NCBI GenBank assembly: GCA_016871595.1
Contig: VHCY01000010.1
Span: forward strand, 1 to 45,664
DNA: 45,664 nt
DNA from: Verrucomicrobiota bacterium
Lineage (GTDB): Bacteria > Verrucomicrobiota > Verrucomicrobiia > Opitutales > Opitutaceae
Reading direction: 5' to 3'
Each line of letters begins with the position of its first letter. Position 1 is the first letter of the stretch. A program made the position numbers and the translations under genes. The notes under the pieces are model-generated. The model was not told the origin of the DNA and made no database searches. It saw nothing but the letters and a program-made list of their open reading frames with translations. Positions 14,479 through 24,151 of this stretch are shown here, one piece after another.

Positions 14479-17046
14479 TCAGCCGACGACGAGGTTGAGG
14501 ATCTTGCCCGGCACGTAGATGACGCGCCGCAGTTCCTTGCCCTCGAGGTGCGGGGCCACCTTGGCGTGATCCCGGGCGAGGGCGACCGCCTCTTCCTGGC
14601 TGGTGCCGACGGGCACCAGCTGGTCGCCGCGGTGCTTGCCGTTCACCTGGAACACCAGCTTCACCTCGCTGGCGGTGAGCAGCGCCGGGTCGTACGCGGG
14701 CCACGGGGCGGTCATCACGCTGCCCTCGCCGCCGAGCCGCGCCCACAATTCCTCGCCGAGGTGCGGCGCGAAGGGCGCGAGGAGCTGCAGGAACGCGCGC
14801 ACCGTGGCGGTCCGCGCGGCCGGGGCCTTCTGGAGCGCGTTGGCGAAGATCATCATCTGGGAGATCGCGGTGTTGAACCGCAGCGCCTCGATGTCGTCCC
14901 CGACCTTGCGGATCGTCTCGTGCAGCAGCCGGGTGAGCGCCGGGTCCTCGGCGGCGTCCGCGGACAGCTTGGCCGAGACCGCGCCGTCCGGCCCGAGGCA
15001 CTCGCGCCAGACCTTCTGCAGGAAGCGGTGCACGCCCTCGATGCCGCGGGGATTCCACGGCTTCATCGCCTCGAGTGGGCCGAGGAACATCAGGTAGAGG
15101 CGCAGCGTGTCGGTGCCGTGGGACTGGATGATCGTGTCCGGGTTGACCACGTTGCCGCGGCTCTTGGACATCTTCTCGCCGTCCTCCCCGAGGATGATGC
15201 CCTGGTGGAAGAGGCGGCGGAACGGCTCGGCCTCGGGCACGAGGCCCAGGTCGAAGAGCACCTTGTGCCAGAAGCGGGCGTAGAGGAGGTGGAGCACGGC
15301 GTGCTCGGCGCCACCCACGTAGAGGTCCGGGCTGCCCCAGTAGTCGAGCGCCGCCCGCGAAGCGAAGGCGTCCGGGTTGGCCGGATCGAGGAACCGCAGG
15401 TAGTACCAGCACGAGCCGGCCCACTGCGGCATCGTGTTCGTCTCGCGGTGGGCGCGGACCCAGAGCCCGTCCGCGGGGTAGGGTTGACCTGCCGGCACCG
15501 CGGCTCCCGTGCGCGGGTTGAACCAGATCTCCAGCCAATCCGGGAGCTGCGCTAGGGGGCTCTCGCCGTTGCCGCTGGGCAGATACGACTGCACCGAGGG
15601 CAATTCCAGCGGGAGGGCGGCCGCGGGCAGGGGCAGCGCGCACTGGCGCACGCCGTCCTGCACGTAGGTGACCGGGGATTCCGGCAGCGGACCAATGCCC
15701 GCGGCGCGGACGCGTGCGTAGTCCGCCTCGCTCACCCACACGATCGGGAACGGCTCCCCCCAGTAGCGCTGCCGGGAGAAAAGCCAGTCGCGGAGCTTGT
15801 AGTTGACCGTGGCCTTGGCGACGCCGCGCGAGGCCAGATCGGCGGTGATCCGGCGCTTGGCCTCCTCCCAGGGCAGGCCGTCGCAGCCGGGGGAGTTCAC
15901 CAGATGACCCGCGCCGGTGTAGGGCAGCGTGGCCTCCCCGGACTCGGGGGCGATGACCTGAATGACGGGCAGGCCGTACTGCACCGCGAACTCGTGGTCG
16001 CGGTCATCGTGCGCCGGCACCGCCATAATGGCGCCCGTCCCGTAACCGAGCAGCACGTAGTCGGCGACCCAGATCGGGACCTCGCGGCCGTTGATCGGGT
16101 TGATCGCGCAGGCGCCCGTGAAGACCCCCGACTTGCCCTTCGCGAGGTCCGTGCGCTCGAGGTCGCTCTTGGCGGCGGCGGCGCGGCGGTAGGCCTCGAC
16201 GGCGGCGCGCTGGGCCGGGACGGTGAGCGTGTCGACCAGCGGGTGCTCCGGGGCGAGCACCATATACGTGCAGCCGTGGAGGGTGTCCGGCCGCGTGGTG
16301 AAGACGCGCAACGGCTCGGACCGGCCGGGCAGGGCAAAGAGAAGCTCGGCGCCCTCGCTGCGGCCGATCCAGGCCTCCTGCATCCGCTTGGTCGAGTCGG
16401 GCCAGTCGACGTCCTTGAGGTCCGCCAGCAGGCGCTCCGCGTAGGCGGTGATGCGCAGGACCCACTGGCGGAGATTGCGGCGCTCGACGGGGAAGCCGCC
16501 GACCTCGCTCTTGCCGTCCACGACCTCCTCGTTGGCGAGGACGGTGCGCAGTTCCGGGCACCACCACACGGGGCGCTCGTCGACGTAGGCCAGCCCGCGC
16601 TGGAACAGCTGGAGGAAGATCCATTGCGTCCAGCGGAAGTAGCGTGGGTCGGTGGTGTCGATCTCGCGGTCCCAGTCGTAGGAGAACCCGAGGGCCTTGA
16701 TCTGCCGGCGGAAGTTGGCGATGTTGGCCTGCGTGTTGGTGGCCGGGTGGGTGCCGGTCTTCACCGCGTGCTGCTCGGCGGGCAGGCCGAAGGCGTCCCA
16801 ACCGATGGGGTGGAGCACGTTGCGGCCGCGGGCGCGCTGGAAGCGGGCGAGGATGTCCGTCGCGGTGTAGCCCTCGGGGTGGCCGATGTGCAGGCCGGCG
16901 CCGGAGGGGTAGGGGAACATATCCAGCACGTAGTACTTCGGCTTCCCGGGGGCCGTTTCCGCCCGGAAGGACCGGTTCGCCTCCCAGTAGGCCTGCCAGT
17001 GGGGCTCGATCTCGCGGAAGTGGTACTCGGTGCAGGAGGTGGCCAT
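14479..17046 (-). CDS. leuS: Leucine--tRNA ligase
   Basis: About 855 residues, near the usual bacterial length. The class I HIGH motif is in PYPSGAGLHIGHPEGYT, KMSKS is in GEDGEKMSKSRGNVVNPD, and the CP1 editing domain carries the conserved FTTRPDTLHGCTYMVLAPEH. The C-terminal part has an anticodon-binding helix bundle and the small C-terminal domain ending near 'VIYVPGKILNLVVG'. It charges tRNA-Leu and edits mischarged isoleucine or norvaline. I chose ATG 17046 (MATSCTEYHF) over the TTG two codons upstream. No Shine-Dalgarno is visible; a possible promoter would give a very short leader. It leads a probable operon with lpxI. Confidence 0.97.
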   Translation of the reverse strand: MATSCTEYHFREIEPHWQAYWEANRSFRAETAPGKPKYYVLDMFPYPSGAGLHIGHPEGYTATDILARFQRARGRNVLHPIGWDAFGLPAEQHAVKTGTHPATNTQANIANFRRQIKALGFSYDWDREIDTTDPRYFRWTQWIFLQLFQRGLAYVDERPVWWCPELRTVLANEEVVDGKSEVGGFPVERRNLRQWVLRITAYAERLLADLKDVDWPDSTKRMQEAWIGRSEGAELLFALPGRSEPLRVFTTRPDTLHGCTYMVLAPEHPLVDTLTVPAQRAAVEAYRRAAAAKSDLERTDLAKGKSGVFTGACAINPINGREVPIWVADYVLLGYGTGAIMAVPAHDDRDHEFAVQYGLPVIQVIAPESGEATLPYTGAGHLVNSPGCDGLPWEEAKRRITADLASRGVAKATVNYKLRDWLFSRQRYWGEPFPIVWVSEADYARVRAAGIGPLPESPVTYVQDGVRQCALPLPAAALPLELPSVQSYLPSGNGESPLAQLPDWLEIWFNPRTGAAVPAGQPYPADGLWVRAHRETNTMPQWAGSCWYYLRFLDPANPDAFASRAALDYWGSPDLYVGGAEHAVLHLLYARFWHKVLFDLGLVPEAEPFRRLFHQGIILGEDGEKMSKSRGNVVNPDTIIQSHGTDTLRLYLMFLGPLEAMKPWNPRGIEGVHRFLQKVWRECLGPDGAVSAKLSADAAEDPALTRLLHETIRKVGDDIEALRFNTAISQMMIFANALQKAPAARTATVRAFLQLLAPFAPHLGEELWARLGGEGSVMTAPWPAYDPALLTASEVKLVFQVNGKHRGDQLVPVGTSQEEAVALARDHAKVAPHLEGKELRRVIYVPGKILNLVVG

Positions 17047-17061
17047 CGTCAAAAACCGGCG

Positions 17062-17089
17062 ATGCTGGGTCGTTTCGCGCTCCGGTCAA
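17062..17089 (-). promoter_or_regulatory. Possible sigma-70-type promoter for leuS
   Basis: On the minus strand TTGACC (complement at 17084-17089) is followed after 16 bases by CAGCAT (complement at 17062-17067). This matches the -35 well and the -10 at three of its better-conserved positions. Initiation about seven bases downstream would leave a leader of under 10 bases before ATG 17046, consistent with the lack of a Shine-Dalgarno. Consensus matching by eye only. Confidence 0.25.
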
Positions 17090-17142
17090 CCTCCGCCCTG
17101 CGCGGCGCCCGGGGGGCGAGCCCGCCGTTGACGCGCGGGGAC

Positions 17143-17147
17143 GGAGG
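17143..17147 (+). promoter_or_regulatory. Shine-Dalgarno deciding the GTG start at 17155
   Basis: GGAGG lies seven bases before GTG 17155, the ideal distance, while the in-frame ATG at 17164 would be 16 bases away. This favours the GTG, which adds three residues to the signal peptide. Confidence 0.6.
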
Positions 17148-17154
17148 CGGTTGC

Positions 17155-18834
17155 GTGCGGCTGATGCGTTCCCCCCGGACCCTGTCCCGCACGTTCGCCC
17201 CCGTGCTGCTGCTCCTTGCCGCGGCCGCCCTGCCCGCCTCCGAGCCGGCCCCCGCCTCCCGTGGCGCCACGCTCTACGGGGCCCACTGCGCGATGTGCCA
17301 CGGCGTCGCCGGTCAGGGCTTCCCCGGAGTCTATCCGCCGCTGGCCCAGTCCGACTGGCTCGCGGCCAAGCGAGACGGGGCGATCGCCGCCGTCACGGCG
17401 GGGCTCAACGAGGAGATCACGGTCAATGGCGTGACCTACCGCGGCCAGATGCCCCCGCAGATGCTCGACGACGCCGAGGTGGCGGACGTCCTGACCTTCG
17501 TCCTCAACTCGTGGGGCAACCCGGGCGGAGAGGTGCGGACCGAGGATGTCACGCGCGTGCGGGCGACGACCCGGTTCAAGACCTTCGAGGACCTCAGGAA
17601 GGCGGCGGACTACCGGCCGCTCCCCGCCGCGCCCGCCGGCTTCGAGCTGAAGGAACTGGCGCGCCTGCCGGACTTCGGCGTGCGCCTCGCGAGTGACGGC
17701 AAGGGCGGCCCGCTGTACGTGCTCGGCCAGGCCGGGGGCGTCTGGCGGGTGGAGCCCGACACCGGCAATCTCCGGCAAATCCTCTGGCCGCGCGACTTCG
17801 AGGGCCTCCGGCCGCAGGAGTTCCAGACGCTGGGGATGGTGCTCGACGTGGAGGGCCGCCTCTGGATCTCGGTCAACCAGCGGGTGGCCACGCGGCCGTT
17901 CGAGACCAATGAGGTCGCGATCTTCCGGACCACGGCCGTTAGCCCCGAGGGCGACCCGATCAAGCCGCGGGCCTGGTTCCGGACCTCGTACCCGTGGGGC
18001 AACAACTGGTTCAACCACGGCATCTCGGACCTCCGTTTCGGCCCCGATGGCCTGCTGTACGTGAGCAGCGGCTCCCGCACCGACGCCGGCGAGGAGGGCA
18101 CCTTCGAGCAGTTCGCCAAGGTCGGCGAGACGCCGATCACGGCGGTGATGTGGCGGATGGACCCGAAGGCGGCCGAGCCGCGCATCGAGGTGATCGCGCG
18201 AGGGATCCGCAACGCCTACAGCTTCAACTGGGATGGCGCCGGGAACCTCTTCACCGTCTCCAACGGCCCCGACGCGCACGCGCCGGAGGAGATGGACCAC
18301 ATCATCCCGCCCGGCCCCGGCGAGGAGCCGCGGCACCACGGCTTCCCCTATCAGTTCGGGGACCAGCCGGCCGGCCACGCCTGGTACCCGCACACGCCCG
18401 CCGCGCCCCCGGGCCTGAAGTTCATCTTGCCCGTCCTCAACCTGGGGCCTGCGGGCATAATGTACGGACAGCCCACCAGCACCTTCAACGCGCACAGCTC
18501 GCCCACCGGCCTGGTCTGGCTGGGCGCCGGCTGGCCGGAGGCGGTGCGTGACACCTTCCTAGTCGGGCGCCTGGGCAGCTTCGTGATGGGGCCCGGGCCC
18601 GACGAGGAGCACGGCTTCGATGTGCTGCAGATGCGGATGGAGCGCCGCCCGGATGGCTCGTGGGCCGCTCGCACCACGACTTTCCTCGCCCCGCTCGGCC
18701 GGCCGATCGACCTCCTGCCCGCGCGACCGGGGCTGCTCTACATCCTCGAATACACGCGGCCCACGGACTTGAAGGGCCGCGCCGGCTGGTTGCCGGGCCG
18801 CGTCCTCGAGCTCCGCGCCAGCGGCAAGGGCTGA
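17155..18834 (+). CDS. Cytochrome c / sorbosone dehydrogenase-like fusion protein
   Basis: 559 residues from GTG 17155. A signal peptide (to about residue 30) precedes a cytochrome c domain with heme motif CAMCH (about 45-49) and a likely axial Met in GQMPPQM. From about residue 155 a beta-propeller of the PQQ-dependent glucose/sorbosone dehydrogenase type follows, with GFELKELARLPDFGVRLA, DLRFGPDGLLYVSSGSRTD, IARGIRNAYSFNWDG and a C-terminal propeller strand LPARPGLLYILEYTR. Related proteins oxidise sugars or sugar aldehydes in the periplasm and pass electrons through the heme. The heme domain precedes the propeller in the chain. Substrate and cofactor (PQQ or none) are unproven. It is divergent from leuS, and a HAD gene follows 53 bases later. 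Confidence 0.87.
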   Translation: MRLMRSPRTLSRTFAPVLLLLAAAALPASEPAPASRGATLYGAHCAMCHGVAGQGFPGVYPPLAQSDWLAAKRDGAIAAVTAGLNEEITVNGVTYRGQMPPQMLDDAEVADVLTFVLNSWGNPGGEVRTEDVTRVRATTRFKTFEDLRKAADYRPLPAAPAGFELKELARLPDFGVRLASDGKGGPLYVLGQAGGVWRVEPDTGNLRQILWPRDFEGLRPQEFQTLGMVLDVEGRLWISVNQRVATRPFETNEVAIFRTTAVSPEGDPIKPRAWFRTSYPWGNNWFNHGISDLRFGPDGLLYVSSGSRTDAGEEGTFEQFAKVGETPITAVMWRMDPKAAEPRIEVIARGIRNAYSFNWDGAGNLFTVSNGPDAHAPEEMDHIIPPGPGEEPRHHGFPYQFGDQPAGHAWYPHTPAAPPGLKFILPVLNLGPAGIMYGQPTSTFNAHSSPTGLVWLGAGWPEAVRDTFLVGRLGSFVMGPGPDEEHGFDVLQMRMERRPDGSWAARTTTFLAPLGRPIDLLPARPGLLYILEYTRPTDLKGRAGWLPGRVLELRASGKG

Positions 18835-18887
18835 AGCCGGGGACCGGCGGCTTGCGCCCCGGGTGCCGGAACGGCCACGCTCGCCCG

Positions 18888-19604
18888 ATGCGTCCCTCCT
18901 GCGAGCTCGTTGTCGGCTTCGATGCCGACGACACCCTCTGGCACAACGAGAACATCTTCGAGCACACCCACGAGCGCTACCGCGACCTCCTCGCCCGCTA
19001 CCACGCCGCCGCCACCGTCGACCGCACCCTCTTCGCGACGGAGATGCGCAACCTCGAGCTCTACGGTTATGGGGTGAAGGGCTTTACCCTCTCCGCGATC
19101 GAGACCGCCATCCAGCTCACGGAGGGACGCATTTCCGCGGAGGAGATCCGGCGCCTGATCGAGCTCGGCCGAGAAATGCTCGCCCATCCGGTCGAGTTGC
19201 TGGACGGCGTCGAGGAGACCCTGGCGCACCTCGCTGGCCGGCACCGGCTTTTGCTCATCACCAAGGGCGACCTGCGGGACCAACAGCGGAAGCTGGCCAA
19301 GTCGGGTCTCGCGGACCGTTTCCGCGCGGTCGAGATCTTGTCCGAGAAGGACGAGCTGTCCTACGCCGTGGTGTTGCGGCGTCACGGCGTCGACCCGGCG
19401 CGTTTCCTGATGGTGGGCAACTCGCTCAAGTCGGACATCTTGCCCGTGCTCGCGCTGGGTGGCGCGGGTGCCCACGTGCCCTACCGGCTCACGTGGGCGG
19501 CCGAGCGTGCGGAAGCTCCCCGGGCCCAGGGGCGATTTTACGCGCTGGAATCCATCCGGGCCGTCACCGGGGTGGTGGCGGCGCTGTCGGCGGAACGAGC
19601 TTGA
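18888..19604 (+). CDS. HAD-superfamily hydrolase
   Basis: 238 residues from ATG 18888. Motif I is FDADDTLWHNE (nucleophile Asp about residue 12, acid/base Asp 14), motif II is the Thr in LLLITKGD, a Lys lies around ILSEKDE, and motif IV is FLMVGNSLKSDI, with VGNS in place of the more common VGDS. An alpha-helical cap lies between motifs I and II (residues about 20-110), as in subfamily I phosphatases. It probably removes phosphate from a small metabolite. Substrate is unknown. It follows the dehydrogenase by 53 bases without clear signs of its own promoter or Shine-Dalgarno and converges on thrS. Confidence 0.88.
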   Translation: MRPSCELVVGFDADDTLWHNENIFEHTHERYRDLLARYHAAATVDRTLFATEMRNLELYGYGVKGFTLSAIETAIQLTEGRISAEEIRRLIELGREMLAHPVELLDGVEETLAHLAGRHRLLLITKGDLRDQQRKLAKSGLADRFRAVEILSEKDELSYAVVLRRHGVDPARFLMVGNSLKSDILPVLALGGAGAHVPYRLTWAAERAEAPRAQGRFYALESIRAVTGVVAALSAERA

Positions 19605-19626
19605 GCCAGGAACCGCCCGGCCGCCC

Positions 19627-21549
19627 TCAGGCGGGGGTGGCCTTGCGGCGGTCGGGGAGGGCGCGGCTGGCGACCTCGGCGCGCAGGCGCGCGACGCAGG
19701 CGTCGGTGGCGAGCACCCCCTCGTCCCCGCGGGCGCGGGAGCGGACGGAGACCCCGCCGGCCTCGGCCTCCTTCTGGCCGAGGACGAGCGCGTACGGGAC
19801 CTTGTCGATCTCCGCGCGGCGGATCTTCGCCCCAAGCTTGTCGCTGTGCTCGTCGAGCGTCGCGCGCAGCCCCTCCGCCCGCAGGCGGGCGAGCAGCGCG
19901 CGCGCCGGCTCGATCGTCTTCTCGCTGATCGGGAGGATTCGCACCTGCTCCGGCGCGAGCCAGAGCGGGAAGTCGCCCGCGAAGTGCTCGATGAGCACGC
20001 CGCAGAACCGCTCCATCGAGCCGAACGGCGCGCGGTGGATCATCACCGGGCGGTGCGGCTGGTTGTCGGGCCCGATGTAGGACAGGTCGAAGCGGATCGG
20101 CAGGTTGTAGTCGACCTGCACCGTGCCGAGCTGCCATTCGCGTCCGATCACGTCGCGGACCACGAAGTCGATCTTCGGGCCGTAGAACGCGGCCTCGCCC
20201 GGCTCCTCCGTGAAGGGGACGCCGAGGGTGCGGGCGGCGGCGCGGCAGGCCTCCTCCGCCTTGTCCCAGTTGGCCGCCTCACCCGTGTACTTGTTGGAAT
20301 CCGGGTCGCGCAGGCCGACGCGGACCCGGTAGTCGGCCATCCCGAGCGTGCTGAGCACAGTGCGGACCAGCGACAGGCAACCGAGGACCTCCGCCGCGAC
20401 CTGCTCCTCAGTGCAGAAGAGGTGGGCGTCGTCCTGGGTGAAGCCGCGGACGCGGGTCATCCCGTTGAGCTCGCCGCTCTGCTCCCAGCGGTAGACCGTG
20501 CCGAACTCCGCCAGCCGCACGGGCAGGTCCCGGTACGAGTGGGGCTGGGAGGCGAAGATCTTGATGTGGTGCGGGCAGTTCATCGGCTTCAGCATGAAGC
20601 CGTCGAGCAGGTCCGCGTCGGGGCGGACGCGGTCGGCCGTGATGGTCTCGCGGCCGGTGCGGGCGTTGATCTGCTCGCGGAGCTGTCCGGAGACGGCCTC
20701 GAGGCGGGCGAACACCTCGCCGCAGGGGCAGTTCTCGGCGACGACCCGGGCCAGCGCGTCGCTTTCGAGCACGGGGGCGAACTGCGCGTCCTTGTAGTAG
20801 GGGAAGTGCCCGGAGGTCTTGTAGAGCTCCAGCTTGCCGATGTGGGGCGTGAAGACCTGCGCGTAGCCCTGCTTGCGCAGCTCCTCGCTGATGAAGGTCT
20901 GCAGCTCCTGACGGATCACGGCGCCGTTGGGCGTCCAGAGGATCAGGCCTTGCCCGACCTCCTCGTCGATGTGGAAGAGCTTGAGGTCGCGGCCGAGCTT
21001 ACGGTGGTCGCGGAGGCGCGCCTGCTCGAGCTGGTGCAGGTGCTGGGCAAGCTCCTCCTTGTTGGCGAAGGCGGTGCCGTAGATCCGTTGCAGCTGCTTG
21101 TTGCGCTCGTCCCCGCGGTGGTACGCACCCGCGATGGAGAGCAGCTTGAACGCCTTGAGCTTGGAGGAGTAGCGGACGTGGGTGCCGGCGCAGAGGTCGA
21201 TGAACTCCCCATTCTGGTAGAACGAGATCTTCTCCCCCTCCGAAATGTCGGCGAGGCGGCCGAGCTTGTAGCGTTCCTGGCCACGGGAACGGATGATCTC
21301 CACGGCCTCCTCGCGGGAGACCTCCTTGCGCAGGAACGGCTGGTTCTCGTCGGCCACCTGGCGCATTTCCGCCTCGAGCCGGACGAGGTCCTCCGCGGTG
21401 AAACGGTGGTCGAGGTCGATGTCGTAGTAGAACCCGGTTTCGGTGGGCGGGCCGATGTCGAGCTTGGCCTCGGGGAAGAGGCGGAGCACGGCGGTGGCCA
21501 GCACGTGCGAGCACGAGTGGCGGATCTCTTCGAGCGGTGTCATCGGCAT
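19627..21549 (-). CDS. thrS: Threonine--tRNA ligase lacking TGS, with catalytic insertion
   Basis: About 640 residues from ATG 21549; ATG 21543 two codons later is an alternative. It starts directly at the N2 editing domain (HSCSHVLA, H11 and H15; CAGTH, C120 and H124), without the roughly 60-residue TGS domain of most bacterial ThrRS. The class II core has KPMNCPHH (zinc Cys about 325), FTQDDAHLFC (zinc His about 376) and IHRAPFGSMERF near motif 3, then the C-terminal anticodon-binding domain. Between YYKD (about 253) and KPMNCPHH some 50 extra residues are inserted compared with E. coli ThrRS, including a CPCG motif. It charges tRNA-Thr and edits Ser-tRNA-Thr. Total length is near normal because loss and gain cancel. 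Confidence 0.96.
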   Translation of the reverse strand: MPMTPLEEIRHSCSHVLATAVLRLFPEAKLDIGPPTETGFYYDIDLDHRFTAEDLVRLEAEMRQVADENQPFLRKEVSREEAVEIIRSRGQERYKLGRLADISEGEKISFYQNGEFIDLCAGTHVRYSSKLKAFKLLSIAGAYHRGDERNKQLQRIYGTAFANKEELAQHLHQLEQARLRDHRKLGRDLKLFHIDEEVGQGLILWTPNGAVIRQELQTFISEELRKQGYAQVFTPHIGKLELYKTSGHFPYYKDAQFAPVLESDALARVVAENCPCGEVFARLEAVSGQLREQINARTGRETITADRVRPDADLLDGFMLKPMNCPHHIKIFASQPHSYRDLPVRLAEFGTVYRWEQSGELNGMTRVRGFTQDDAHLFCTEEQVAAEVLGCLSLVRTVLSTLGMADYRVRVGLRDPDSNKYTGEAANWDKAEEACRAAARTLGVPFTEEPGEAAFYGPKIDFVVRDVIGREWQLGTVQVDYNLPIRFDLSYIGPDNQPHRPVMIHRAPFGSMERFCGVLIEHFAGDFPLWLAPEQVRILPISEKTIEPARALLARLRAEGLRATLDEHSDKLGAKIRRAEIDKVPYALVLGQKEAEAGGVSVRSRARGDEGVLATDACVARLRAEVASRALPDRRKATPA

Positions 21550-21555
21550 AAGGGT

Positions 21556-21581
21556 CGCGCCGGCGCACGGTTGCCGGCGCG
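21556..21581 (-). promoter_or_regulatory. Strong hairpin immediately before the thrS start
   Basis: On the minus-strand RNA, CGCGCCGGC pairs with GCCGGCGCG, a perfect 9-bp stem around the 8-base loop AACCGUGC. It ends six bases before ATG 21549. No U-run follows, so it is unlikely to be a terminator. No Shine-Dalgarno lies between it and the start. It could control thrS translation; function is inference. Confidence 0.4.
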
Positions 21582-21640
21582 CGGGCATTGAGAGCGCCCG
21601 CAAAAGGGCGGGGTGTCAACGCGCCGTCGCGGGCGCGGCG

Positions 21641-23005
<1,365 letters not shown>

Positions 23006-23110
23006 AGCGGGCGCGGGGGAGGACGATGGCCGCAACCCCGCGCCCGTTTCGACACCTTTTTTGCGGTTTGGCGTGCATCCCCGGCCCCGGCCGCGTTAAT
23101 GCGGGAGGTG

Positions 23111-24127
23111 ATGAGCCGTCCACCCGCCCTCGAGCTTGCCCAGCGCCCCCGCCGCCTCCGGCGCACCGCCGCCCGCCGCCTGATGGTCGAGGAGACCGTC
23201 CTCCGCCCCGCCGACCTCATCGCCCCCCTCTTCGTGGTCGAGGGAGACGCGCCGCCGGAGGAGATCGCGTCGATGCCCGGCGTCTTCCGCCTCAACCTCG
23301 CCGACCTCGTCCGCGAATGCCGCGAGCTCCACGCGCTCGGCGTCCCCGCCGTCGCCCTGTTTCCCAAGCTCGATCCCGCCCGCAAGGACGACACCGGGAC
23401 CGAGGCCCTGAACCCCGAGACGCTGGTGCTGCGCGCGGTCCGCGCGGTGAAGGCGGCGCTGCCGGACCTCGTGGTGATCACCGACGTCGCCCTCGACCCG
23501 TACACCAGCCACGGCCACGACGGGGTCCTGACCGCCGCGCGCGATGACGTGGACAACGACCGGACCGTCGCGATTCTGGCCGAGATGGCCGTCCTGCAGG
23601 CCCGCGCGGGGGTGGATTTCGTGGCCCCCAGCGATATGATGGACGGCCGGGTGGGCGCGGTCCGGCGCGCGCTGGACGCGGCCGGCTGCACCGACACCGG
23701 GATTCTGGCCTACTCCGCGAAGTACAATTCCGCCTACTACGGGCCGTTCCGCGACGCGGTGGGCAGCGCGCAGGCGGCCGGCACGCGGCTGCTGAGCAAG
23801 GCCACCTACCAGATGAACCCGGCCAACCGCCGCGAGGCCGTGACCGAGGTGCTGCTCGATGACGCGGAGGGTGCGGACATTTTGATGGTGAAGCCGGCCG
23901 GGCTCTACCTGGACATCATCCGCGACGTGCGTGAGGCGACCCGGAAGCCGGTCGCGGCCTACCAGATCTCAGGTGAGTACGCGCAGCTGCAGGCGGCGGC
24001 GCGGCTGGGCTGGCTCGACCTCGCGCGTTGCCGCCGGGAATCGCTCGTCGCGATCAAACGGGCGGGCGCGGACCTGATCCTGACTTACTTCGCGAAGGAG
24101 ATGGCGCGCGAGCTCCGGGGCGGCTGA
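23111..24127 (+). CDS. hemB: Delta-aminolevulinic acid dehydratase (porphobilinogen synthase)
   Basis: About 338 residues. It condenses two 5-aminolevulinate molecules to porphobilinogen in heme and corrinoid synthesis. The two active-site lysines are in AYSAKYNSAYYGPFRDA and ILMVKPAGLYLDI. The metal-switch segment is DVALDPYTSHGHDG, with Asp where zinc-type enzymes have Cys, so this is the zinc-independent, Mg2+-allosteric type (by analogy with the known metal-switch classes). Two in-frame ATGs are possible: 23099 and 23111. The second is given because GGGAGG lies before it, though only two bases away; the alternative adds four residues. It is divergent from cysS. Confidence 0.96.
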   Translation: MSRPPALELAQRPRRLRRTAARRLMVEETVLRPADLIAPLFVVEGDAPPEEIASMPGVFRLNLADLVRECRELHALGVPAVALFPKLDPARKDDTGTEALNPETLVLRAVRAVKAALPDLVVITDVALDPYTSHGHDGVLTAARDDVDNDRTVAILAEMAVLQARAGVDFVAPSDMMDGRVGAVRRALDAAGCTDTGILAYSAKYNSAYYGPFRDAVGSAQAAGTRLLSKATYQMNPANRREAVTEVLLDDAEGADILMVKPAGLYLDIIRDVREATRKPVAAYQISGEYAQLQAAARLGWLDLARCRRESLVAIKRAGADLILTYFAKEMARELRGG

Positions 24128-24151
24128 GTCCGCCCCGGGTGGGTCGTCGCC

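Noticed and set aside
17128-17133. TTGACG as a -35 element for the cytochrome c/dehydrogenase gene
   Set aside because: The sequence 16-18 bases downstream (around 17151) is not -10-like and lies next to the start codon.
15904-17154. Plus-strand N-terminal extension of the cytochrome c/dehydrogenase gene
   Set aside because: It is the antisense of leuS; the true start is fixed by the Shine-Dalgarno at 17143 and the signal peptide.
21595-21610. Terminator between cysS and thrS
   Set aside because: Only a 5-bp stem with no U-run after it; more likely part of a structured leader.
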